NCBI RefSeq assembly: GCF_039528515.1
Contig: NZ_BAAALT010000028.1
Location: forward strand, 32,060-96,059
Source of the DNA: Luedemannella flava
Lineage (GTDB): Bacteria > Actinomycetota > Actinomycetes > Mycobacteriales > Micromonosporaceae
Direction: 5' to 3'
DNA: 64,000 nucleotides
Every line of letters starts with the position of its first letter. Within the stretch, counting starts at the first letter, position 1. A model generated the notes under the pieces. The model was not told where the DNA came from and made no database searches. It saw only the letters and a program-made list of their open reading frames with translations. This document shows, piece by piece, positions 36,817 to 45,380 of the stretch. The position numbers and the translations under genes are program-made.

Positions 36817-38085
36817 TCAGTCGACCAGGTCGGTCTTCGACCACCTGGCGCCGGTGTTCACCGTGAGGTGCACCTCGACCTTGCCCGACCCGCTCGGCCA
36901 CACCAGGCACATCGCGTCCCCGGCGCCCAGCCCGAGGCAGGACCGCAGCCCGTTCGCCACCCCGGGGACGGCCATCGAGAACCAGTTCTCCCGGTCCGAG
37001 CTGTGGTACATCCGGCCGGCGGCGCCGCCGACCCAGACCTCCGTGGTCGTCGGGTGGACCTCGTAGCCGCTGCCATCGGCGGCCAGCGTCTCCACCGTGC
37101 GCCACTGGGTACCGTTCGCGGACGACATCAGGAGTAGCCCGGTCCGACCGTCGCAGATGCCCCAGCGGGTGCCATCAGGCCCCACGGTCAGCGACGTGAG
37201 GGTGCCGCCGACCGGGCACACGTCCGGCAGCGTCGACCAGCGCGCGCCGCCGTCCGTCGTCACGTACCACACCAGGGCGTCGCCGCCGCCGCGCTGCAGG
37301 TACGCGACCTTCGGCCCGCCGGACACCACCTGCGCCACCTGCGCGTCGGCGTTCGGCGGGGCCGTGGTGGGCCGGGGCTGGCCGCCGTTCGTCGCGACGT
37401 AGACCTTGTCGGCCCAGGCGAACCAGGCCGCGTTGCCCCACGCGCCCACCACCGCGGGGCCCGACGCGTTCGCCTGCGTGTCCAGCTCGAAGTCGTGCCA
37501 GGTCGCCCCGCCGTTCGACGAGCCGCGCACGAACGGGCCGCTGACCGTCCACACCAACGTGGCGCTCGTCGCGACCACCTGGATGCCCATCTGCAGCCGC
37601 TCCACCTCGCCGAGATCGCGCCACCCGTCCCCGGCGGTGTAGCGCAGCATCGTGTACGTCGTACCGCCCTCGGCGCACGGGTCGTCGCCCGAGCACCGCC
37701 CGCGGATCGCGTAGACGACGCCGTCCGGCGTCACGTCGACGGACTCGATGCTGTCGCCCTCCGGCAGCGAGGGCGGCCCGGTGTCGTCCGTGGGATCGGC
37801 CTCCGCCGTGGGTTCGGCGTCGTCCGTGGGCTCGGCGTCGTCCGTCGGCGCGGTCACCGACGGCACGGTGGCCACCACCTCGGGTGCGGCCGTCGGCCGG
37901 CCACCGACCGCCGCGGCGACCCCGCCCGAGGCGAGCAGGACGAGCGCCGCGACGGCGGCAACGGCGACATGGGCGGTGCGCCGCCGGCGCGCGTCGCGCA
38001 CCACGCTGAAGTCCGGTTGGCGGACGGCACCGGCCAGGTGGTCACCGAGGGCGGCGAAGTCCCGGGACAGGTCGAGATCAGGCAT
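36817..38085 (-). CDS. Membrane-anchored protein with sialidase-like (Asp-box) beta-propeller
   Basis: The 422-residue protein has a short cytoplasmic head (about 40 residues), one membrane helix (VAVAAVAALVLLASGG), an acidic Pro/Thr linker with repeated DDAEPT, and an outer domain with several Asp-box-like turns: SSNGGATW, TTDGGARW, SSANGTQW. This is a beta-propeller. It overlaps the sigma gene by 8 bp. By position and layout it may be the anti-sigma-like membrane partner of that sigma factor, but no anti-sigma zinc motif is seen. Confidence 0.75.
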   Translation of the reverse strand: MPDLDLSRDFAALGDHLAGAVRQPDFSVVRDARRRRTAHVAVAAVAALVLLASGGVAAAVGGRPTAAPEVVATVPSVTAPTDDAEPTDDAEPTAEADPTDDTGPPSLPEGDSIESVDVTPDGVVYAIRGRCSGDDPCAEGGTTYTMLRYTAGDGWRDLGEVERLQMGIQVVATSATLVWTVSGPFVRGSSNGGATWHDFELDTQANASGPAVVGAWGNAAWFAWADKVYVATNGGQPRPTTAPPNADAQVAQVVSGGPKVAYLQRGGGDALVWYVTTDGGARWSTLPDVCPVGGTLTSLTVGPDGTRWGICDGRTGLLLMSSANGTQWRTVETLAADGSGYEVHPTTTEVWVGGAAGRMYHSSDRENWFSMAVPGVANGLRSCLGLGAGDAMCLVWPSGSGKVEVHLTVNTGARWSKTDLVD

Positions 38086-38631
38086 GACGGCCTCCCTTCG
38101 CGGCGGCACTCATGGTCATCGTGTGGGTGGAGTTCGTTGTCGCGGTGTTATCGCTGGCCATCAGCCGGCTGAGCGCGTCGCGGCCGCGCGAGAGGCGGGC
38201 CTTGACGGTGCCGACCGGGGTTCCCGTACGGGTGGCGATCTCCTCGATCGGCAGATCGGCCAGGTAGTGCAGGGCCAGCGCCTCGCGTTGCGCGAACGGA
38301 ACGTCCGCAGCGCGGCCAGCAGCGCGACCCGGGTGTCCGCCCGGCCATGCTCGTCGGGCCCCGGTGGACCGGCCGCTAGATTCGGCGCGAACCGGCGCGC
38401 GGTCAGCAGCCGGCGCACCCGCGAGCGCGAGTAGTTCACCGCGACCCGGTACAGCCACGCTTCCGGGTCCTCGACCACGGCGCGCCGCCCCGTGAGGCCG
38501 AGAGCGCGGACGAAGGCCTCCTGGACGGCCTCCTCCGCCTCGGTCACCGACCCGGTAATGGCCGCGACCAGGGTCACCAGCCGCCTGTACCGGGTCTCGT
38601 AGACCTCTGCCCACCCCGTCGTCACCGACAC
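38078..38631 (-). pseudogene. ECF sigma factor gene with a one-base frame break
   Basis: The first frame (from 38631) reads region 2 of an SigE/SigM-like ECF sigma factor: TEAEEAVQEAFVRALG and DPEAWLYRVAVNYSRSRVRR. Near 38303 one base is missing. The other frame then gives region 4: PFAQREALALHYLADLPIEE, then GTPVGTVKARLSRGR. Joined, the protein is about 184 residues, normal for the family. The rest of both halves is fully conserved-looking, so a sequencing error is as likely as a true pseudogene. It is coupled to the propeller gene. Confidence 0.75.
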
Positions 38632-38770
38632 CCCCTAGGCCGCTCCCCAGTGGAGCGTCGTGACCATGACGCCCCACCGCCCCGCCAGGTTGCACCCCCG
38701 CGCCACCCGCGGACCCGAGAGCCATCACGCCGCCAGCCGCGCACGTGCCGACACAGAACCGCCGTCACGC
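38632..38770. other. Gene-free stretch before the repeat array
   Basis: No coding sequence is seen. It contains the promoter side of the sigma gene and one degenerate copy of the array unit (CGCCAGCCGCGCACGTGCCG at 38731), 40 bp before the first clear unit. Confidence 0.5.
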
Positions 38771-39295
38771 CGCCAGAAGTGCGCTTTTGGCGGGGCTAGC
38801 GGGCTCGCACGCCGCCAGAAGTGCGCTTCTGGCGGGGCTAGCGGGCTCGCACGCCGCCAGAAGTGCGCCTTTGGCGAGGCTGAGCGTCGCCGCCGCCACC
38901 ACATGTGAGCTTCTGGCGAGGCTGGCGGGCTCGCGCGTCGCCACATGTGCACTTCTGGCGAGGCTGGCGGGCTCGCGCGTCGCCAGATGTGCACTTCTGG
39001 CGGGCCTGGCGGGCTCGCGCGTCGCCAGATGTGCGCTTCTGGCGGGTCAGGGCTCCGCGCACGTCGCAAGAAGTGCACATCTAGCGGGTCCAGAGCTGCC
39101 GCGCTCGCCAGATGCGCACAGTTGGTGAGGGGAAGCTGCCCGCGTCTCGCCAGAGGTTCACATGTGGCGATTGGCGCGGCCGCCCAGCCCGCCGGATGTA
39201 CGCATGTGGCAGGCCGCCCGCCATGCCGAGCCGCCAAGGGGTCGCCCTTGGCGAGGTGGGCGGGTGTCGGCGTCGCCAAGAGGTCGCTTGTGGCG
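38771..39295. repeat. Array of 13 phased 42-bp repeats with CGCCA-N12-TGGCG dyads
   Basis: Units start at 38771, 38813, 38855, 38897, 38939, 38981, 39023, 39065, 39106, 39148, 39190, 39232 and 39274: steps of 42 bp with a single 41. Each unit is a 22-bp imperfect palindrome plus about 20 bp of linker (GGGCTAGCGGGCTCG type at the left, diverging to the right). Nine of 13 keep both half-sites CGCCA and TGGCG. Units 2 and 12 are perfect inverted repeats with different inner bases. 42 bp equals four turns of B-DNA, so all dyads face the same side. Confidence 0.92.
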
Positions 39296-39316
39296 AGGGG
39301 CGACGCCCCGCCATAC

Positions 39317-39364
39317 GATCTTGGGACGGAACGGTCGCCCCCGCGGCCGTTTCGTCCCAAGATC
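39317..39364. terminator. Terminator-like hairpin at the end of the array
   Basis: GATCTTGGGACGGAACGG (39317-39334) pairs with CCGTTTCGTCCCAAGATC (39347-39364) with one mismatch, loop 12 bases. It lies just beyond the stop of the leftward ATP-grasp gene and begins about 42 bp after the last array unit. Its ATCTTGGG arm matches the hairpin at 21730. Confidence 0.7.
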
Positions 39365-39379
39365 TTGGGGTGGGCTGGG

Positions 39380-40292
39380 TCAGCGGCCCAGGGTGCCTGT
39401 GATGGCGGTCGCCAGGCGGTCCGCGGCGCCGTCGGCGTAGCCGAGGAACAGGGACGGTTCCGTCAGCTCCAGTTCCACGAGGAGCGGGGAGCCGTCCGGG
39501 CCGGGGATCAGGTCGACGCGGGCGTAGAGCAGGTGGTCGGCGCCGCCCGGGACGGCGGCCAGGACCGCGTCCGCGACCGCGCGCTCGGCGTCGGTCGGGG
39601 TGCGGGGCGTGATGGCCTCCTCCTTGTAGAGGCCCTCGACGCCGAGGTCCGGGCCGTCGAGCATCGGTCCCTTGCGGATCGCGTGGGAGTACCGGCCGCC
39701 GAGGTAGAGCAGGGCCGTCTCGCCGTAGGTGTCCACGGCCGGCAGGTACGGCTGGAGCATCGTCACCCGGCCGGCCTCGACGAGCCGCGCCACGTGGGAC
39801 AGCGCCAGCGCGCGGTGGGACGGGTCGGTCAGGTTGTAGCGGCCCGTGTCGACGCTGCCCGCGCTCACGGCCGGCTTGATCACCCACTCGCCGTCGGCCG
39901 GCAGCTCGACGGGGTCGCCGGGCGACAGCCACGTGGTGGGCACGACCGGCACGCCGGCCGCCGCCAGTTCGGCGAGGTAGCGCTTGTCGGTGTTCCAGGC
40001 GACCGTCGCTGCCGGGTTGGCGAGCGCCGGTACGGTCGCGGCCCAGGCGACGAACTCGTCGCGGCGCCGGGAGTAGTCCCAGGGCGACCGGAGCACGGCC
40101 AGCGAGAAGACCGACCAGTCGACGGACGGGTCGTCCCAGACGACCGGGACCGCGTCGACACCGCGCCGAGCGAGGGGGTCGATGACGAGGCGGTCGTCGT
40201 CCTCGAGCTGGGGCAGGTCCTGACAGGTAATGAGAGGGAGCCGGGCTCGCGCCCGGNATCCGACCTGCGAAGACTCTTCGCGGTCGAGTCAA
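39380..40292 (-). CDS. ATP-grasp protein (RimK/glutathione synthase-like)
   Basis: The core reads VVWDDPSVDWSVFSLAVLRS, WDYSRRRDEF, NTDKRYLAEL, GEWVIKPAVSAGS, MLQPYLPAVDTYGE and LLVELELTEPSLFL: the ATP-binding Lys residues and the metal-binding E-x-E are present. Such enzymes join a carboxylate to an amine or thiol. The N-terminus is uncertain: the frame runs back to LITCQDLPQLEDDD, then meets the N at 40257. Omitting that base gives a TTG start at 40292; otherwise the start cannot be placed. Substrate unknown. Confidence 0.75.
40257..40257. other. Ambiguous base near the ATP-grasp gene start
   Basis: A second single N of the window. As with the one at 10441, dropping it extends the neighbouring reading frame. 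Both look like consensus artefacts. Confidence 0.7.
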
Positions 40293-40353
40293 CTGGGGGT
40301 CAGGAGAAGAACGTTCCCGCCGGATGGACGCCCGGCGGAGAGGGGTGCGGTGC

Positions 40354-40689
40354 TCAGCGGGCCAGCGTGCGCCGGCCCATCGAACGCCAGAGGTCGTTGC
40401 TGGGGCGGATCTGCTCCATCAACTCCCGCTCCCACTCGTTCTCCACGGTCACGCCCGCCTTCTCGCAGGCGAAGCGTGCCACGTCCGTCGCCTCGGCGAA
40501 CTGGTCGCCCCAAGCGCCGTCCTGGCCGACCAGCACGATGCGGGCACCGCGCTTGCCGACGTACTCAATGACCGCCGTCGCCCCGCCATGGACGGAGGCG
40601 AAGGACCGGATACCGGCGACTAGCCCGGAAAGGGAGCCCGCCGACGGCGCCGGGGACACGGTCAAGGTCGTATCGGAACCATCTGCCAT
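40354..40689 (-). CDS. Conserved hypothetical protein
   Basis: The 111-residue protein has the stretch GGATAVIEYVGKRGARIVLV followed by GAWGDQFAEATDVARFACEKAGV and ends in IRPSNDLWRSMGRRTLAR. It has no membrane segment or known catalytic motif. Similar short proteins occur, as I recall, in related actinomycetes. The ATG is supported by TAGGCT seven bases upstream (leaderless). Confidence 0.7.
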   Translation of the reverse strand: MADGSDTTLTVSPAPSAGSLSGLVAGIRSFASVHGGATAVIEYVGKRGARIVLVGQDGAWGDQFAEATDVARFACEKAGVTVENEWERELMEQIRPSNDLWRSMGRRTLAR

Positions 40690-40696
40690 ACCTCGC

Positions 40697-40702
40697 AGCC
40701 TA
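40697..40702 (-). promoter_or_regulatory. -10 box (TAGGCT) of a leaderless promoter
   Basis: On the reverse strand TAGGCT ends seven bases before the ATG at 40689; the spacing fits a transcript starting at the codon. Confidence 0.5.
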
Positions 40703-40878
40703 GGCACGTGGATGGCGATACGGGCCCTATCCGTGACACAGGTGTGAGCCGTGTTACGAAAATCGCTCGCGAGTTTGATGGTGTCCGAGGGGAAATATCC
40801 GACTAAGACTGCCGTAACTGTCTGTGACAGACGTTCGTTAGTGCGGAGGAATTTACGTCCGACGGGAAGTCGGGCGTT

Positions 40879-41853
40879 TCAGGATTGAATCAGGGCATCG
40901 ATCGCGATTATCACGAACAGGATCGTGAGGTACGAGGTCGACCAGTGGAACAGCCGCATCGGCTTGACCTGCTCGTTTCGCCGGATCCGCCCGAGCATGC
41001 GGTGCGCCTCAAGCACAAAGAGCGCACTGGTCACGACGGCGACAGCTCCGTACAGATAGGTCATTCCGGTGAAGAAGAGCGCAAGCGATGCGATCAGGGT
41101 GAGCCACCCGTAGAGGACCGACTCGATGCCCACTCTGCGTAGCGACGCCACCACCGGAAGCATCGGGATGCCGGCGCGCGCGTAGTCGTCCTTGAACTTG
41201 ATGGCGAGCGCGTAGAAGTGCGGCGGCTGCCAGAAGAACACGATCGCGAACATGATCCAGGCCTGCCACGACAGCGACCCGGTGACGGCCGCCCAGCCGA
41301 TGAGCACGGGGGCGGACCCGCAGGCGCCGCCCCACACCGTGTTCTGCGGCGTCGTGCGCTTGAGCCACATGGTGTAGATCACGTCGTAGTAGACGATCGC
41401 CGCGACGGTCAGGGCCGTGGCCAGCAGGTTCGTGAACGCCAGCATGAGCAGGGTCGACACGGCCGCCAGGGCCAACCCGAAGATCAGCGCGCCCCGGTCG
41501 GAGACGGTGTGCGCCGGCAGCGGACGACGTGACGTACGCCTCATGAGCTGGTCGATGTCGCGGTCGATGTAGCAGTTCAGCGCGTTGGCCGCGCCGGCCG
41601 CCAGGGCCCCGCCGACCAGGGTGACCGCCATCAGCCACAGCGACGGCACCGACCGGTCGGCCAGCAGCATCGCCGGGATGGTCGTGACCAGCAGCAGCTC
41701 GATGATGCGCGGCTTGGTGAGCGCGACGTAGGCCCGGACGACGGCCAGCCGGGGGCGGGCGACGACAACCGGAACAGCCTGGTCAACGCGGGGTTCGGCA
41801 GGCAGAGCCTGAGCTGGCACGGATTCGACGGGCCTATTAGCGATCGTGCTCAC
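40879..41853 (-). CDS. ctaB: Protoheme IX farnesyltransferase (heme O synthase)
   Basis: The 324-residue UbiA-fold protein has about eight to nine membrane helices, the first Asp-rich motif NCYIDRDIDQLMRRTSRRP and a second at KFKDDYARAG. It adds farnesyl to heme B to make heme O, the substrate of CtaA. It is divergent from tkt, the classic actinobacterial order. A weak hairpin (CCGAC-GGGAA-GTCGG at 40859-40873) follows its stop. Confidence 0.95.
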   Translation of the reverse strand: MSTIANRPVESVPAQALPAEPRVDQAVPVVVARPRLAVVRAYVALTKPRIIELLLVTTIPAMLLADRSVPSLWLMAVTLVGGALAAGAANALNCYIDRDIDQLMRRTSRRPLPAHTVSDRGALIFGLALAAVSTLLMLAFTNLLATALTVAAIVYYDVIYTMWLKRTTPQNTVWGGACGSAPVLIGWAAVTGSLSWQAWIMFAIVFFWQPPHFYALAIKFKDDYARAGIPMLPVVASLRRVGIESVLYGWLTLIASLALFFTGMTYLYGAVAVVTSALFVLEAHRMLGRIRRNEQVKPMRLFHWSTSYLTILFVIIAIDALIQS

Positions 41854-42149
41854 GCGCGCACCCGCCGGCCTGGCTCCAGGGCTGTCACTGCGGTCTGGTC
41901 ACCTTCCGGCGTCGCATGGGGTCTCCGAACGCAGAACAGGGTACGCCTGGCCTGCGGGGGTGCTGCGGCACCCCGGCCGCGTCGGCGTTCACCGGAAATT
42001 CCAGTCCCGAGTTCCGGACCGTGCCGACCACGACGTGGACCGGTCGCGTGGCCTGAGTAGCCTCTTGGCTGATGGCCGAAACGCCCTGTCCGACGCGGCA
42101 CCATCCTCACCGCGCCGACGGGCCTGTCCGCGCGAGGAGCACAACTGCC
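41854..42149. promoter_or_regulatory. Divergent ctaB / tkt promoter region
   Basis: This 296-base gap holds no gene. On the tkt side TAGCCT (42058-42063) is a good -10 box placed 8 bases before an ATG at 42072, so transcription probably starts there and yields a leader of about 78 bases before the preferred tkt GTG. No riboswitch-like structure was recognised. Confidence 0.4.
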
Positions 42150-44261
42150 GTGACCACCAGCTCTCTTGACTGGTCTGAGCTCGACCGCCGGGCGGTCGAC
42201 ACCGTTCGCGTCCTGGCGATGGACGCCGTGGAGAAGGCCGGGAACGGCCACCCTGGCACCGCGATGAGCCTCGCGCCCGCGGCCTACCTGCTCTTCCAGA
42301 AGGTCATGCGGCACGACCCGACAAACCCCACCTGGGCCGGGCGTGACCGTTTCGTGCTCTCCTGCGGACACAGCAGCCTGACCCTCTACATCCAGCTCTA
42401 CCTTTCGGGTTACGGGCTGGAGCTCGACGACCTCAGGTCGCTGCGGCAGTGGAACTCGCTCACCCCCGGTCACCCGGAGTACGGGCACACCCCCGGCGTC
42501 GAGACGACCACCGGACCGCTCGGCCAGGGCCTGGGCAACGCCGTCGGCATGGCCATGGCCGCCCGTCGCGAGCGGGGCCTGTTCGACCCCGACGCGCCCG
42601 CCGGCACCAGCCCGTTCGACCACCACATCTACGCCTTCTGCTCGGACGGTGACATCGAGGAGGGCATCAGCCACGAGGTGAGCGCCCTCGCGGGCCACCA
42701 GAAGCTGGGCAACCTCGTCTTCCTCTGGGATGACAACGAGATCTCCATCGAGGACGACACCCGCATCGCCAAGTCGGAGGACGTCGCCGCCCGCTACGAG
42801 GCGTACGGGTGGCACGTGCAGACGGTCGACTGGCGCACCCCGGACGGCTACCACGAGGACATCGAGGCGCTGTACGCCGCGCTCGAGGCCGCCAAGGCCG
42901 TGACCGACAAGCCGTCGTTCATCGCGCTGCGCACGATCATCGGCTTCCCCGCGCCGAACAAGCAGAACACCGGCAAGATCCACGGCTCGGCGCTGGGCAA
43001 GGACGAGGTCGCCGCCACCAAGCGGGTGCTCGGCTTCGACCCGGAGCAGACCTTCGAGGTCGCCGACGAGGTCATCGCGCACGCCCGCAGGCTCGTCGAC
43101 CGGGGCCGCGCCGCGGCCGCCGAGTGGCAGCAGGGCTTCGACGCCTGGGCCGCCGGCAACCCGGACGGCAAGGCGCTGTTCGACCGGCTGTCGACGCGTA
43201 CCCTCCCGCAGGGCTGGGCCGACGCGCTGCCGCAGTTCCCCGCGGACCCCAAGGGCATCGCGACCCGCGCCGCGTCCGGCAAGACCCTCGACGCGCTCGC
43301 CGGCGTGCTGCCGGAGCTGTGGGGCGGCTCGGCCGACCTGGCCGAGTCCAACAACACCACGATGAAGGGCGAGCCGTCGTTCGTCCCGGCCGAGTTCGCC
43401 ACCAAGGAGTTCCCCGGCCACGAGTACGGGCGCACGCTGCACTTCGGCATCCGTGAGCACGGCATGGGCGCGATCCTCAACGGCATCGCCCTGCACGGCG
43501 GCACCCGCCCCTACGGCGGCACGTTCCTCATCTTCAGCGACTACATGCGCCCCTCGGTGCGCCTGGCCGCCCTGATGAAGCTGCCGGTGATCTACGTCTG
43601 GACGCACGACTCGGTCGGCCTCGGCGAGGACGGCCCGACGCACCAGCCGGTCGAGCACCTGACCGCGCTGCGCGCGATCCCGGGCCTCGACGTGGTCCGC
43701 CCGGCCGACGCGAACGAGACGGCGTGGGCGTGGCGCGTGGCGCTGGAGCACACCGACCGCCCGAGCGCGCTCGCGCTGAGCCGCCAGGCCCTGCCGGTCA
43801 TCGACCGTGCGGAGTACGCGGGCGCCGAGGGCACGGCGAAGGGCGGTTACATCCTGGCCGACGCGGGCAATGGACAGCCGCAGGTCATCCTCATCGGCAC
43901 CGGCTCGGAGGTCGCCATCTGCCTGACCGCCCGCGAGCGGCTGGAGGCGGCCGGCACCCCGACCCGGGTCGTGTCGATGCCCTGCCAGGAGTGGTTCCGC
44001 GAGCAGGACCAGGCCTACCGCGAGAGCGTGCTGCCGCGCGGCGTCAAAGCGCGGGTCAGCGTCGAGGCCGGCATCGCCATGTCCTGGCGGGACCTGATCG
44101 GCGACTGTGGCGAGGCGGTCAGCCTGGAGCACTTCGGCGCCTCCGCGCCGTACCAGGTGATCTTTGAGCAGTTCGGCTTCACGCCCGACCACGTGGTCGC
44201 GGCCGCGCACGCCTCGCTGGCCAAGGTCGGCGAGATCACGGGCACCACCACCGGCAACTGA
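42150..44261 (+). CDS. tkt: Transketolase
   Basis: The 703-residue protein has the TPP-site features: His34 in GNGHPGTAMSLAP, SDGDIEEGISHE, and in the second half LHFGIREHGMGAI with the catalytic Glu. It moves two-carbon units in the pentose phosphate pathway. The GTG at 42150 has AGGAG ten bases upstream and starts at the conserved TTSSLDWSELDRRAVDTVR; an ATG at 42072 would add 26 residues of unlikely sequence. First gene of the tkt-tal-pgi-zwf-opcA-pgl series. Confidence 0.95.
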   Translation: MTTSSLDWSELDRRAVDTVRVLAMDAVEKAGNGHPGTAMSLAPAAYLLFQKVMRHDPTNPTWAGRDRFVLSCGHSSLTLYIQLYLSGYGLELDDLRSLRQWNSLTPGHPEYGHTPGVETTTGPLGQGLGNAVGMAMAARRERGLFDPDAPAGTSPFDHHIYAFCSDGDIEEGISHEVSALAGHQKLGNLVFLWDDNEISIEDDTRIAKSEDVAARYEAYGWHVQTVDWRTPDGYHEDIEALYAALEAAKAVTDKPSFIALRTIIGFPAPNKQNTGKIHGSALGKDEVAATKRVLGFDPEQTFEVADEVIAHARRLVDRGRAAAAEWQQGFDAWAAGNPDGKALFDRLSTRTLPQGWADALPQFPADPKGIATRAASGKTLDALAGVLPELWGGSADLAESNNTTMKGEPSFVPAEFATKEFPGHEYGRTLHFGIREHGMGAILNGIALHGGTRPYGGTFLIFSDYMRPSVRLAALMKLPVIYVWTHDSVGLGEDGPTHQPVEHLTALRAIPGLDVVRPADANETAWAWRVALEHTDRPSALALSRQALPVIDRAEYAGAEGTAKGGYILADAGNGQPQVILIGTGSEVAICLTARERLEAAGTPTRVVSMPCQEWFREQDQAYRESVLPRGVKARVSVEAGIAMSWRDLIGDCGEAVSLEHFGASAPYQVIFEQFGFTPDHVVAAAHASLAKVGEITGTTTGN

Positions 44262-44276
44262 CCAAGGGAGACGGCA

Positions 44277-45380
44277 ATGACTGACAGGCTTGCGGAGCTC
44301 TCGGCCGCCGGGGTGGCCGTGTGGCTCGACGACCTCTCGCGCGCCCGGATCACCTCCGGTGGGCTGGCCGCGCTCAACCGCGACCAGCACGTCGTGGGCG
44401 TGACCACCAACCCCACGATCTTCGCGAAGGCGCTTGCCGAGGCGGACGACTACGCCGACCAGCTGCGCGAGCTGAAGGCCGCCGGCGCGGACGCCGAGGC
44501 GGCCGTCCGGGCGTTCACGACGCAGGACGTGCGCGACGCGTGCGACATCATGCGCCCCGCGTACGACGCGTCGGACGGCGTGGACGGCCGGGTCTCGATC
44601 GAGGTCGACCCGCGGCTGGCGTTCGAGACGGAGAAGACGATCGCCGAGGCCGAGGAGCTGTGGCGGCTCGTCGACCGGGAGAACCTGTTCATCAAGATCC
44701 CGGCGACGGTGCCCGGCCTCGCGGCCATCAGCGAGGTGCTCGGCAAGGGCATCAGCGTGAACGTGACGCTGATCTTCAGCCTGGAGCGGTACGAGGCCGT
44801 CATGGCCGCGTTCCTGTCCGGCCTGGAGCTGGCCCGCGCCAACGGCCATGACCTGAGCAGGATCGGCTCGGTGGCGTCGTTCTTCGTGTCCCGGGTCGAC
44901 ACCGAGGTGGACAAGCGCCTCGACAAGATCGGCACGGACGAGGCCAGGGCGCTCAAGGCGAAGGCCGCGATCGCCAACGCCCAGCTCGCCTACCAGCACT
45001 ACGAGCGGGTCTTCTCGACCGTGACGTGGGACGAGCTGAAGGCGGCCGGCGCGCACCCACAGCGGCCGCTGTGGGCGTCGACGTCGACGAAGAACCCCGA
45101 CCTGCGCGACGTCATGTACGTCGAGCAGCTCGTCGCGCCCGGCACGGTCAACACCATGCCGGAGCCGACCATCCACGCGTACGCCGACCACGGCGAGACC
45201 ACCCCGAACATCGCCCAGGCGTCCTACGCGCAGGCGCAGGTGGTCCTCGACCAGCTGGCCGCGCTGGGCATCGACTACGACGACGTGGTCGCGGTGCTGG
45301 AGCGCGAGGGTGTGGAGAAGTTCGAGGCGAGCTGGGTTGAGCTGCTCGCCGCGGTCAAGGCACAGCTGGAGGCAGTGTGA
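44277..45380 (+). CDS. tal: Transaldolase
   Basis: The 367-residue protein carries the Schiff-base Lys140 in NLFIKIPATVPG and the early GVTTNPTIFAKAL motif. It is the long actinobacterial form. It shuttles three-carbon units between sugar phosphates. A GGGAG site precedes the ATG, 15 bp after tkt, and the stop overlaps pgi by 4 bp. Confidence 0.95.
   Translation: MTDRLAELSAAGVAVWLDDLSRARITSGGLAALNRDQHVVGVTTNPTIFAKALAEADDYADQLRELKAAGADAEAAVRAFTTQDVRDACDIMRPAYDASDGVDGRVSIEVDPRLAFETEKTIAEAEELWRLVDRENLFIKIPATVPGLAAISEVLGKGISVNVTLIFSLERYEAVMAAFLSGLELARANGHDLSRIGSVASFFVSRVDTEVDKRLDKIGTDEARALKAKAAIANAQLAYQHYERVFSTVTWDELKAAGAHPQRPLWASTSTKNPDLRDVMYVEQLVAPGTVNTMPEPTIHAYADHGETTPNIAQASYAQAQVVLDQLAALGIDYDDVVAVLEREGVEKFEASWVELLAAVKAQLEAV

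Noticed and set aside
38771..39295. CRISPR-like array
   Set aside because: The linkers between palindromes are repeated, not unique, unit length is 42 bp, and no cas gene is near.
38771..39295. parS or replication origin (DnaA boxes) in the repeat array
   Set aside because: No TGTTTCACGTGAAACA-like site and no TTGTCCACA-like DnaA boxes are present, and no replication gene is near.
38725..39360. Reading frame with 14-residue peptide repeats (both strands open)
   Set aside because: It is a consequence of the 42-bp period; there is no ribosome site, the 41-bp step shifts the peptide phase, and both strands are equally open.
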